Shown in pieces: positions 1 to 6,067 of a stretch of DNA of 6,207 nt. Where the stretch lies: NCBI RefSeq assembly GCF_946481145.1, contig NZ_CAMLMJ010000048.1, positions 1-6,207 of the forward strand, read 5' to 3'. The translations under genes and the position numbers were made by a program. The notes below the pieces were generated by a model. That model was not told the origin of the DNA, searched no databases, and saw only the letters and a list, made by a program, of their open reading frames with translations. Numbering within the stretch: the first letter of the stretch is position 1; the number at the start of each line of letters is the position of its first letter. The DNA is from an uncultured Sediminibacterium sp. (GTDB lineage: Bacteria; Bacteroidota; Bacteroidia; Chitinophagales; Chitinophagaceae).

Positions 1-103
1 ACATCAGACATCAGACATCAGACATCAGACATCAGACATCAGACATCAGACATCAGACATCAGACATCAGACATCAGACATCAGACATCAGACATCAGAC
101 ATC
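1..103. repeat. Heptamer tandem repeat (ACATCAG)n
   Basis: Fourteen uninterrupted perfect copies of the 7-bp unit ACATCAG (CTGATGT on the other strand) plus five further bases run from the first base of the window, so the true array may be longer. It ends 13 bp before the stop codon of the sigma factor gene. A 7-bp unit is not a multiple of three and the array is open to the left, so nothing suggests that it is coding. Short heptameric arrays are known in intergenic regions of several bacterial groups and change length by replication slippage. No spacers are present, so it is not a CRISPR array. Confidence 0.97.
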
Positions 104-104
104 C

Positions 105-117
105 GCACCTTCGGTGC
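105..117 (-). other. Small hairpin at the sigma factor stop codon
   Basis: GCACC-TTC-GGTGC forms a 5-bp stem with a 3-nt loop and overlaps the last base of the sigma factor stop codon. No T-run follows on the minus strand, where the heptamer array begins, so it is at best a weak terminator or a transcript-end stabiliser. Confidence 0.35.
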
Positions 118-695
118 TAGATATGGGTAAGTACCATCAATAAAAGAGGTAAGAAAGTACGGACGGCAGTACGTAAGTGGCGTAGGGCTTTGTTAAGTTG
201 GTTTTCTACTGTTTTAGGAGAAATATGCATCACTTTGGCTATCTGTTTTACAGACATGCCTTCATTTCGGCTGTATTGGAAGATGATGCGACATTTTTCG
301 GGGAGCTTTTCTACTTCGGTTTTAACTTTCAGTAGAATTCGTTTGTAATGAAGACTGCTTTCGACAGGCATTTCAACGACCATGGCAGTATCAACTGATT
401 CACGGTATTTTCTTTCCCGAAGCTTTGATTTAATTCGACCAAGGACTATGTATTTAGTTGCAACAGCCAGATAATTTTCTAATTGCTGTATTTGCTGGGT
501 ATGCCGATTTTGCCAAAGACTTATAAATACATCGTGAACGATATCTTCTGCTTCCTGACTATTTTCCAGGCGATTATTTGCGATGGTGAATATTTTCTGC
601 CAGTACCGCTGGTATAGGGTCATAAAAGCCTGTTCATCACTTTGGGCAAGCTGACTAAGTAAAAATTGGTTGTCGTATGACGCATTTTCCACCAT
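117..695 (-). CDS. ECF-type RNA polymerase sigma-70 factor (Bacteroides expansion type)
   Basis: This is a small alternative sigma factor that would direct RNA polymerase to a limited promoter set in the cytoplasm. Numbered from the ATG at 695 (192 residues), sigma region 2 spans about residues 20-85 and includes EDIVHDVFISLW (50-61), a core-binding and -10-recognition signature. Region 4 spans about 125-175, with a helix-turn-helix around SVKQIAKVMHISPKTVENQL. The tail is strongly hydrophobic (FLPLLLMVLT), as is common in Bacteroidota ECF factors. The frame can be extended to a TTG at 704; I prefer the ATG at 695 because it is the stronger start codon and gives a normal N-terminus, but neither has a clear Shine-Dalgarno. 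Members of this family usually precede a FecR-like anti-sigma gene and SusC/SusD genes. Here the downstream side is a heptamer array and the window edge, so no partner is visible and the regulon is unknown. Confidence 0.93.
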   Translation of the reverse strand: MVENASYDNQFLLSQLAQSDEQAFMTLYQRYWQKIFTIANNRLENSQEAEDIVHDVFISLWQNRHTQQIQQLENYLAVATKYIVLGRIKSKLRERKYRESVDTAMVVEMPVESSLHYKRILLKVKTEVEKLPEKCRIIFQYSRNEGMSVKQIAKVMHISPKTVENQLNKALRHLRTAVRTFLPLLLMVLTHI

Positions 696-817
696 ATCTC
701 GCAAACGATAGCATAAAAGTAGGGAAACTATTGCTTCCGTGCGTTAAGGTGGAAAATTGGGGATTAGCTTTTTTGAGGGAGTATTTTTTTCGCTAATTCA
801 TGAGACTAAATTTATTA

Positions 818-834
818 CCCCTTTCACAGAGGGG
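818..834. other. Stem-loop in the sigma factor upstream region
   Basis: CCCCTTT and AGAGGGG flank the 3-nt loop CAC, giving a 7-bp stem with one G-T pair. It lies about 125 bp upstream of the sigma factor ATG and has no T-tract. It could be a leader structure or a protein site, and chance is possible. Confidence 0.3.
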
Positions 835-847
835 AATTGAACGCGGA

Positions 848-873
848 TAATCATGATTAAGCTGATATATCAG
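848..873. promoter_or_regulatory. Two adjacent perfect 12-bp palindromes
   Basis: TAATCATGATTA (848-859) and CTGATATATCAG (862-873) are each perfectly self-complementary and are separated by only two bases, with centres 14 bp apart. They lie between the hydrolase terminator and the sigma factor gene, about 150-180 bp upstream of its start codon. Paired dyads of this size are typical of sites for dimeric regulators, so a role at the sigma factor promoter is possible. The binding protein is unknown and the function is inferred. Confidence 0.35.
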
Positions 874-895
874 GATGACCGGTTTACTATTTATA

Positions 896-949
896 ATACG
901 AAATGTAAAAAGGAGGCCAGATAATTAGTCTCCTTTTTACATTTCGTAT
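896..949 (-). terminator. Rho-independent-like terminator with perfect 20-bp stem
   Basis: The arms 896-915 and 930-949 are perfect reverse complements over 20 bp, with a 14-nt loop. The inner part is the usual AAAAAGGAG / CTCCTTTTT terminator core, so both strands carry a T-run after the G+C-rich segment and termination could work in either direction. It starts 10 bp beyond the stop codon of the glycoside hydrolase and is best read as its terminator. It also separates that gene from the co-directional sigma factor gene. Confidence 0.85.
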
Positions 950-958
950 CATCGTCTG

Positions 959-3900
959 TTATTGAAGTCTTACATCAAGGTACACTGAGTGGCGACCATA
1001 GGTTTCATAAAAAGGTTTGAAGACAACATCATCAATGGTAAACTGCAATTGTGTGGGGTCGCCTTTTATTGACTTGCTTATATCATTGGCATCCAGGGTA
1101 ATTTTTCGCCATTCTTTCCTTGCTTCAGTTTCCTGGGCAGCAAGCAATATCGGCCCATAAAATAAGCTGGCAATATTCTGCTGGTCCATCACCGGATCCA
1201 GGTGAAACTGGAATGGCATTTTCAATTCTACTAAATCTCCATCTTTCCAGTTACGCTCTATTTTGAGGTATGAGCCAGGTACTGGTGCAACTTTATGTTG
1301 CTTACCATTAATCTTTACATAAAAGCCCTTGGTTGCCCATCCTGGCACGCGCACATTTAATGCAAATTTGCCATTACCTTTTATTTTTAAACTGGTCTGG
1401 TCCTCTTTAGGGAAACTGGTTATTTGTTCAATGGAAATATTTCTTTCTGTCCAGTTTAAAGTTGAGGGCACGAAGAGGTTTACATATAATGACTGGTTAT
1501 TTATGCTATGAAAATAAATGCTGTTCTGTAGTTTGGTACTACTTTCAATAGCTGTTCCGTTGCAACAGGTAAATCCAGTCATGTTAGGATTCCCGAATTG
1601 TTTTATAGAACCGGGCTTTAGGGGCACATGGTATGTATTGGCTGGTGTATTCTCAGCTACGGATGCCAGTATATGATTATACAAACTACGTTCATAATAA
1701 TCCATGTATTCAGGTTTCTGATCAAACATGAAAAGGTTTCCGGTTAGTTTCAACATGTTATAGGTTGCGCAGGTTTCATTTTGTCCACCGGAAGCAAACC
1801 CATTTTCATACAGCGTACCGGGTTGCGCAATAAAGCATTCAGCATTTGCCGGATTACGGGCTCCTGCTACCCCACCAATACTATACATATAATCGTTCAC
1901 CATTTTATACCAGAAATTATCTGCTATATGATAGTATTCGGGGTTATTGGTAGCCAGGTATGTTTCCACACTACCTACTATTTGAGGTATATGCTGGTTA
2001 GCATGCAAGCCCCTGAAAAGGTCTACGTTTTTAGCGAGTCCATGCGAATGTTGTGTATCTCCAAAAAACACCCTGATATTATCGAACAGTTGTGCAGTTT
2101 TGAGATGATTGGGTTGTTTGGTGATGATGTATAACCTGGCCATTGATTCATTCATTCCCCCAAATTCACCGGCGATATAGGTATTCCACATTTTAATCAA
2201 TGTGTCCGTAGGCACCTGACTTAATCGTGCATATACCCAATCACCCATATTGGAAGCTATTTCAAGTGCTTTTTTATTCCCGCTCACTTCATATATATCT
2301 GTTAAGCCTGCAAGTATTTTATGCAGGGTATAATACGGTGCCCAAACCTGGTTTTTCTGTCCGCCATATTTAGCACCTTTCTCCAGCATAATGAATTGAT
2401 CGGGCGGATAGGCACTGATAAACCCTTTACCCCAGTTCCAGTAATCGTTACGGATAGCCGTATCACTCAAGTCTGAATCATACTCTTTTTTACCTGGTCC
2501 CATCGGAACTTTAGTCGGATCGGTAACAAATGGACCTCCCGGCTGTTTTGGCTTACCCGACAATTGTGATAAATCGTACAGGGTATTCACCATATATTCC
2601 ATTTTCTGGGCAAAGTTTGCCTGTAGTGTTTTATCATAACCAGTGCCTGCATAAGCCTGGGCTATAGCGGTGAGGTAATGGCCCGTTGCGTGGCCTCTTA
2701 ATTTTGTATCGCGGCTATCCCAAACACCTAAGGCTTTTGCGCCCTCCGGTTGTTTTTGTCCGAATGCATGACGGAACATATACAGGAACGAATTAGGATC
2801 TGTTTTAGCAAGTGTATAAATGAATTTATCACGGTTCTCTATAAACTTTGATTTATTGCCTTGCTGATCATTTTGCAATACCACCTGTTTTAATTCGAAG
2901 GGTTTTAATTTAGCAATAGGTTGTGTTTGTTTATTGCTGTTTTTTACGGTAACAATTGCTTTGGGCTGAAAGTTTGTTCCGGCAACACGTCCGGTAATAG
3001 TATAGGTACCTGGTTTGAGCACCGCGCTATTGTCTGTATCTGCCGGCCAGACCACCCTTACTTTCGGGCCCTTGAATCCATCTTTATAAGTACCATTTAT
3101 ATAACTGGGTAATCTTGGCAGGTTACCTGTTTCTGTTGTCACTTTTACATCTGCTACACTTACGAGGTAAGAATTATACAGTTGTGGCTCTGTTGGCGCA
3201 AATTTGGGGAGGTCTTCTTCTACCCTTCTGGTATTTACCCCGCCCTGGTTAATGCCTCTCCTTGAATTATTAAATACACTGGTTAACTGTGTCATATTCA
3301 ATGGCACGCGATAAATACGAAAATCACGAATCATTGCATCCAGGTATGGATTACCTGCTGTTAATGATTTACCGATAAAGAGTTTTTTATCTGCGTTTTG
3401 TTGACCAAATACATCACTGAGTTCTTTTGGAATTTCTTTTGATTCTCCCGCTAATTTTCCATCGATATAGGTAAGCAATGTTTTAGAGGGAATATCAATA
3501 ACTATAGTAACATGTACCCATCTGTTTAATTCAATAGCAGGTGCAGATACCATTTTTTTGCCAGTCACATCTGTTACCAGCGCTGTCTGAAAGCCCTCCT
3601 GATTGTTGATTCCAGCCGGGGCTACAAAGAAATGTTTGTTTGCACTTTGACCAAAGTCAAAAAAATGCTGACCCGATTTTGCTGATCTGAGGTTCACCCA
3701 TGCCGTAATACTGAGCGATTCAAGATCGGTAAGTGCCTCGGAAGGTAAACTGATATATGAACTGGTATCTCCTGAAAGCGATAATACTTTTCCAAAACGG
3801 GGATCTTCTGCAAATTTCACTTGTGTACCCGGACGACCATGCAGGTTATTCCTCGACCAATCTCTGGTATCACCATTAAAAAGATAACGGGCTATTAAAC

Positions 3901-4018
3901 CTGTTTCACCAATACCATCAAGAATCTGGTCGCCACCTTGGGCGTAAGATGTACTGATACCTTGTAACAGGACGAAAAAAGAGAAGCAAAAACGCAAGCA
4001 AAATTTGTTGATTTTCAT
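959..4018 (-). CDS. Secreted LamG-domain beta-L-arabinofuranosidase-type glycoside hydrolase (DUF1680; GH127/GH146-like)
   Basis: This 1019-residue protein probably removes beta-L-arabinofuranose from plant glycans or glycoproteins outside the cytoplasm. Residues 1-26 are a signal peptide (Sec type; cleavage after SYA, before Q27) without a lipobox. Residues about 38-250 form a LamG/concanavalin-like domain (SLSITAWVNL, WVHVTIVID, TYIDGKLAG). About 283-358 resembles a bacterial Ig-like (Big_4) domain, with VRVVWP and KPGTYTITGRVAGT. The catalytic module runs from about 370 to the end: RGHATGHYLTA (441-451), GLHANQHIPQ (670-679), NETCATYNML (747-756), YYERSLYNHILAS (774-786) and TCCNGTAIES (817-826). 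Glu748, Cys750, Cys818 and Cys819 match the Glu-Cys-Cys-Cys zinc/nucleophile set known for GH127, with Cys818 as the presumed nucleophile; Glu727 is a candidate acid/base. The end looks complete. No SusC/SusD pair or T9SS C-terminal domain is seen. The exact GH family and substrate are not settled. Confidence 0.92.
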   Translation of the reverse strand: MKINKFCLRFCFSFFVLLQGISTSYAQGGDQILDGIGETGLIARYLFNGDTRDWSRNNLHGRPGTQVKFAEDPRFGKVLSLSGDTSSYISLPSEALTDLESLSITAWVNLRSAKSGQHFFDFGQSANKHFFVAPAGINNQEGFQTALVTDVTGKKMVSAPAIELNRWVHVTIVIDIPSKTLLTYIDGKLAGESKEIPKELSDVFGQQNADKKLFIGKSLTAGNPYLDAMIRDFRIYRVPLNMTQLTSVFNNSRRGINQGGVNTRRVEEDLPKFAPTEPQLYNSYLVSVADVKVTTETGNLPRLPSYINGTYKDGFKGPKVRVVWPADTDNSAVLKPGTYTITGRVAGTNFQPKAIVTVKNSNKQTQPIAKLKPFELKQVVLQNDQQGNKSKFIENRDKFIYTLAKTDPNSFLYMFRHAFGQKQPEGAKALGVWDSRDTKLRGHATGHYLTAIAQAYAGTGYDKTLQANFAQKMEYMVNTLYDLSQLSGKPKQPGGPFVTDPTKVPMGPGKKEYDSDLSDTAIRNDYWNWGKGFISAYPPDQFIMLEKGAKYGGQKNQVWAPYYTLHKILAGLTDIYEVSGNKKALEIASNMGDWVYARLSQVPTDTLIKMWNTYIAGEFGGMNESMARLYIITKQPNHLKTAQLFDNIRVFFGDTQHSHGLAKNVDLFRGLHANQHIPQIVGSVETYLATNNPEYYHIADNFWYKMVNDYMYSIGGVAGARNPANAECFIAQPGTLYENGFASGGQNETCATYNMLKLTGNLFMFDQKPEYMDYYERSLYNHILASVAENTPANTYHVPLKPGSIKQFGNPNMTGFTCCNGTAIESSTKLQNSIYFHSINNQSLYVNLFVPSTLNWTERNISIEQITSFPKEDQTSLKIKGNGKFALNVRVPGWATKGFYVKINGKQHKVAPVPGSYLKIERNWKDGDLVELKMPFQFHLDPVMDQQNIASLFYGPILLAAQETEARKEWRKITLDANDISKSIKGDPTQLQFTIDDVVFKPFYETYGRHSVYLDVRLQ

Positions 4019-4036
4019 ATCGTAAGCATTTTCTTG

Positions 4037-4058
4037 ATAACCCGGAAAGGCAGGTTAT
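4037..4058 (-). other. Leader hairpin upstream of the hydrolase start
   Basis: ATAACC (4037-4042) and GGTTAT (4053-4058) form a 6-bp stem with a 10-nt loop, about 20-40 bases upstream of the hydrolase ATG. It would lie in or near the 5' leader. It might be regulatory or a chance structure. Confidence 0.25.
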
Positions 4059-4087
4059 TGTACAAATAATTGTTCTTTTGACAATTA
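4057..4087 (-). promoter_or_regulatory. Candidate promoter and dyad upstream of the hydrolase
   Basis: On the minus strand, TTGTCA (4084-4079) and TACAAT (4062-4057) are 16 bp apart and resemble -35/-10 elements. A TATTTG (4068-4063) in the spacer resembles part of the Bacteroidota -7 element (TAnnTTTG) but lacks the two-base gap. Overlapping these is a dyad, TAATTGT (4067-4073) and ACAATTA (4081-4087), with 7-bp arms and a 7-nt spacer. A dimeric regulator there would block or position RNA polymerase. The leader would be about 30 nt. This is inferred from similarity only, and the Bacteroidota consensus match is weak. Confidence 0.3.
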
Positions 4088-4227
4088 ACCATAAAACTAA
4101 AAAGAAACAGTGTGTGGATAGTAAGTCTATTTTAACTAATACTTATTTGATATTAACAGGTATATCCTAGAGGGCAGCATTGGCTACTGTTAAATTTACG
4201 ACTTGACTCTTGAATATGCTGCTGATA
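4088..4227. other. AT-rich spacer, nothing recognised
   Basis: This is the remainder of the spacer between the hydrolase and the cupin gene. I see no ORF with a plausible start, no RNA gene and no strong terminator in it. Upstream control elements for the hydrolase may lie here. Confidence 0.5.
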
Positions 4228-4248
4228 AGCAATTTCAATAAAATTGCT
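4228..4248 (-). terminator. Hairpin straddling the cupin stop codon
   Basis: AGCAATTT and AAATTGCT are perfect 8-bp arms around the 5-nt loop CAATA, and the cupin stop codon (4235-4237) lies inside. No T-tract follows on the minus strand, so this is a weak terminator or an mRNA-end stabiliser for the CPBP-cupin transcript. Read-through into the hydrolase gene cannot be excluded. Confidence 0.35.
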
Positions 4249-4594
4249 GGTCTACTGATTTTGTTATTGACGATTTTACATTACCCGTATGTTCAGTGGT
4301 TTTAGATTCAATAAGTATTATTAAACATTCCTTTTCTGAAGAAACTCTATGCATTTTCCCTTTATTTACTACAAACAGGTCACCTTTTTTTAAATGTAAG
4401 ATTGGCTGATTTTCAATTTCCATTAAAAGCGTCCCTTTTACAATGTAGAATAATTCATCTTCATTTTCGTGCATATGCCAAGGCACTTCCTGACCTTTTA
4501 TTTTTACAACTTTAATATATTGGTCGTTTACTTCGCCTATAATCTTTGGCGAGAAATATTTTTCAAGAGATAAAAACGCATTTTTTAAATTCAT
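4235..4594 (-). CDS. Small single-domain cupin protein
   Basis: This 119-residue cytoplasmic protein forms one cupin beta-barrel. Motif 1 is complete: Gly34, His40, His42, Glu47 and Gly54 with canonical spacing (HMHENEDELFYIVKG). Motif 2 runs GDLFVVNKGKMH with His82, but the usual proline is Asn77. The three His and one Glu form a normal metal-binding site. The C-terminal tail, with TGNVKSSIT, resembles that of small Bacteroidota cupins annotated only as cupin-domain or mannose-6-phosphate-isomerase-like proteins, so no substrate can be named. Its ATG overlaps the TGA of the upstream membrane protease gene (ATGA), implying translational coupling and one operon, probably driven from the spacer shared with the HxlR-type regulator. 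Base composition is AT-rich like its two neighbours. The fold is secure; whether it is an enzyme or a sensor is open. Confidence 0.9.
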   Translation of the reverse strand: MNLKNAFLSLEKYFSPKIIGEVNDQYIKVVKIKGQEVPWHMHENEDELFYIVKGTLLMEIENQPILHLKKGDLFVVNKGKMHRVSSEKECLIILIESKTTEHTGNVKSSITKSVDQQFY

Positions 4595-5448
4595 CTTTTA
4601 AACAATCTGCCTTTGACAATTCTGCCTTCTTTTTTTGCAAGACAATAAAGTACAATTCCGATAAATAAGAGAAAAGCTTGCGTGATAATTGAATTCTCAA
4701 TTCCAAAAACGCCCCCTGTTAATAGCTCGGGACCGCTGAATGTTGATTGAATGATACTGCCCATACCATTTAATCCAGAGAGATTTGAACCATAAAATGG
4801 TTGAGAAAAATTCCAGCCTAAATGAAAGAAAAATGGCAGCCAAATTCTTTTAGTATAAATAAACATCATGCCCATCGTAAAACCCCAAATTAAGTATAAA
4901 AGAAAACTAAAGAGGTTGGAATTGGGATTGAAAAAGTGTTGTTGAAGTTCTACTAACATTGCAATAACGAGGGTCAGATTAGTTCCTAGCCAATTTTCAC
5001 AAACACGAACTATTAACCCTCTATGAAATAAGTCTTCAACAATCGCCGCAAACATTAAAAACGTAAAAAATTTTATTGGATAGTAAGCCGTTGTAATACT
5101 ATTAGCTTGATAATACCCTAATACGTATAAAATGAAAACACATAATGAAATTGTAATAAAGCCAAAGAAAAACCCTCCAAACATTTCTTTGAACAAATAT
5201 TTTGTAGATAGCTCTGTGATTTTACTTTTATCATAAAACCGAAATAAGTAGTAATACGCAGCTAACAACACCAGTAAAGAAATAATATGAATAATCGGGT
5301 TGGCAATATTTTTTTCCTGAATAATGCTATAAAAAACCGGTTTTAATACAAAGTTTTGCACTAATACAAATAGAGAAAAACAGACTACGATACCGATGAT
5401 AATTTTTGTAATGGGGAAATGAAATACTCTTTTGATAAACACGCTCAT
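4591..5448 (-). CDS. CPBP-family (Abi/CAAX-type) intramembrane protease-like protein
   Basis: This 285-residue protein has about seven to eight hydrophobic segments (near 13-35, 52-72, 92-112, 124-137, 157-170, 178-198, 203-215 and 252-270). The family cleaves substrates inside the inner membrane using glutamate and histidine residues. Its three motifs are present but altered. Motif 1, normally EExxxR, is Glu138-Asp139-L-F-H-Arg143. Motif 2, normally FxxxH, is Glu167-L-Q-Q-His171 followed by NPN. Motif 3 is the normal HxxxN, His209-L-G-W-Asn213. With the second glutamate replaced by aspartate, activity is uncertain. It is the first gene of the operon and overlaps the cupin gene by 4 bp. The start at 5448 has no clear Shine-Dalgarno. 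CPBP proteins can serve in prenyl-protein processing, bacteriocin self-immunity or signalling. No bacteriocin gene is nearby, so no specific role can be given. Confidence 0.88.
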   Translation of the reverse strand: MSVFIKRVFHFPITKIIIGIVVCFSLFVLVQNFVLKPVFYSIIQEKNIANPIIHIISLLVLLAAYYYLFRFYDKSKITELSTKYLFKEMFGGFFFGFITISLCVFILYVLGYYQANSITTAYYPIKFFTFLMFAAIVEDLFHRGLIVRVCENWLGTNLTLVIAMLVELQQHFFNPNSNLFSFLLYLIWGFTMGMMFIYTKRIWLPFFFHLGWNFSQPFYGSNLSGLNGMGSIIQSTFSGPELLTGGVFGIENSIITQAFLLFIGIVLYCLAKKEGRIVKGRLFKR

Positions 5449-5586
5449 TGCAATTTTGATTTATTGTAGTTAATTTTTTTTCAAAGAAAACTACTTAATA
5501 CCTTTACAGAAAGTACATACAATTAAGTATCCTACATACCAAAACGGTAGTATTATTGATTATCAATATTTTAAATTTTGAATTAA
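5449..5586. promoter_or_regulatory. Divergent promoter region between the CPBP-cupin operon and hxlR-type gene
   Basis: All leftward and rightward promoters of this group must lie in or near this 138-bp AT-rich spacer. Visible structure includes inverted arms TACTTAAT (5492-5499) and ATTAAGTA (5522-5529), direct repeats of TACATAC at 5514-5520 and 5533-5539, and GTAGTT (5466-5471) facing AACTAC (5489-5494), which could fold as a leader hairpin before the CPBP gene. HxlR regulators commonly bind such repeats between themselves and a divergent target. I could not identify a convincing -33/-7 pair on either strand. Confidence 0.5.
5554..5568. promoter_or_regulatory. 15-bp perfect dyad, candidate operator
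   Basis: TATTGAT and ATCAATA are perfect 7-bp arms around one central T, 18 bp before the start codon of the regulator gene. Its size and position suit an autoregulatory site for a winged-helix dimer. In DNA this AT-rich, a chance dyad is possible. Confidence 0.35.
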
Positions 5587-5910
5587 ATGAAGAATAATAT
5601 TAAAAAAGCGCATTGTGCAGTTGACTATGCTTTCCAACGCATAGGCGGAAAGTACAAGGGTCGAATTTTATGGATATTGAGAGATGGAATTTTGAGGTAT
5701 GGGGAATTAAAAAAAGCAGTGGTGGGCATCACACCAAAAATGCTAACCCAAACACTTAAAGAACTGGAAGCTGACAAATTAATTAAGCGAAAAGTTTATT
5801 ATGAAGTTCCACCAAAAGTTGAATATTCACTTACCGAAACTGGAAAAGAATTAATTCCTGTTATTAGCCAAATGAGAAGTTGGGGTGAAAAGCAAATAGC
5901 AGCAAATTGA
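5587..5910 (+). CDS. HxlR-family winged helix-turn-helix transcriptional regulator
   Basis: This 107-residue DNA-binding protein is of normal length for the family and acts in the cytoplasm, usually as a dimer. The N-terminal Cys10 (HCAVDYAFQRIGGKYKGRIL) is at the conserved position that senses oxidants or electrophiles in characterised members such as YodB and HypR. The recognition part runs through RYGELKKAVVGITPKMLTQTLKELEAD (37-63), and the wing carries the signature VYYEVPPKVEYSLTETG (70-86). SWG (98-100) lies in the C-terminal dimer helix. It is transcribed away from the CPBP-cupin operon across a dyad-rich spacer, so it probably controls itself and that operon, perhaps in response to reactive species; the signal is inferred. 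The ATG at 5587 has no clear Shine-Dalgarno. Composition is AT-rich like the divergent operon. Confidence 0.93.
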   Translation: MKNNIKKAHCAVDYAFQRIGGKYKGRILWILRDGILRYGELKKAVVGITPKMLTQTLKELEADKLIKRKVYYEVPPKVEYSLTETGKELIPVISQMRSWGEKQIAAN

Positions 5911-5931
5911 ATCTTACACTTCCTTCTCTGC

Positions 5932-5947
5932 AGGGTATGCTTTTTTT
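5932..5947 (+). terminator. Weak T-run after the HxlR-type gene
   Basis: A run of seven T (5941-5947) follows a short GCAGGGTATGC segment about 20 bp after the stop codon. The potential stem is only about three pairs, so it is a poor intrinsic terminator. Transcripts may instead end at the hairpin at 6009-6046. Confidence 0.25.
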
Positions 5948-6008
5948 AGCGCCCCCTATTCATTGAAGAACGAGACTCTATGGTCTCGACCAGACGACAA
6001 TCCTGCAT

Positions 6009-6046
6009 AAAAGAAGAGGTCAAGTTATCACTCAAACTCTTCTTTT
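6009..6046 (-). terminator. Terminator-like hairpin in repeat copy 1
   Basis: Arms 6009-6025 and 6030-6046 pair around a 4-nt loop, with ten Watson-Crick pairs in the outer part. The inner mismatches become G-U pairs in the minus-strand RNA, so the stem is stronger in that direction. T-rich sequence follows on both strands. It directly follows the tRNA 3'-end fragment, as a tRNA terminator would, and could also stop rightward transcripts from the regulator gene. Confidence 0.65.
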
Positions 6047-6067
6047 GTCGGGACGACTGGATTCGAA
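6047..6067 (-). pseudogene. tRNA-Pro-like 3'-end fragment, copy 1
   Basis: Read on the minus strand the 21 bases divide exactly into T-loop TTCGAAT, T-stem 3' strand CCAGT, acceptor 3' strand CGTCCCG, discriminator A and one C. The acceptor strand CGTCCCG fits bacterial proline tRNAs, recalled from general knowledge. The 5' acceptor strand (CGGGACG), D-arm and anticodon loop are absent, so this is not a functional tRNA. Immediately upstream on the minus strand is a hairpin instead of the T-stem 5' strand. Confidence 0.7.

Noticed and set aside
1..103. Possible CRISPR array
   Set aside because: The 7-bp units are contiguous with no spacers, so this is a simple tandem repeat.
705..847. Bacteroidota -33/-7 promoter for the sigma factor gene
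   Set aside because: TACTTTTA and TAGTTTCC partly resemble the -7 element on the minus strand, but no TTTG lies at a suitable distance upstream.
1329..1511. Plus-strand open frame of 60 codons
   Set aside because: It lies wholly antisense inside the hydrolase gene, whose domain motifs are convincing across this stretch; the translation has no recognisable family.
1781..2134. Plus-strand open frame of 117 codons
   Set aside because: It is antisense to the hydrolase catalytic module (GLHANQHIPQ region), with no domain or plausible upstream signals.
2921..3112. Plus-strand open frame of 63 codons
   Set aside because: It is antisense to the Ig-like domain of the hydrolase and cysteine-rich only by chance of frame; no supporting signals.
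959..4018. Lipoprotein anchoring or type IX secretion of the hydrolase
   Set aside because: There is no cysteine at the signal-peptide cleavage site, and no T9SS-type C-terminal domain; the protein ends within a typical DUF1680 C-terminus.
4591..5448. Bacteriocin immunity gene
   Set aside because: CPBP proteins can have that role, but no short leader-peptide ORF or transport gene is nearby to support it.
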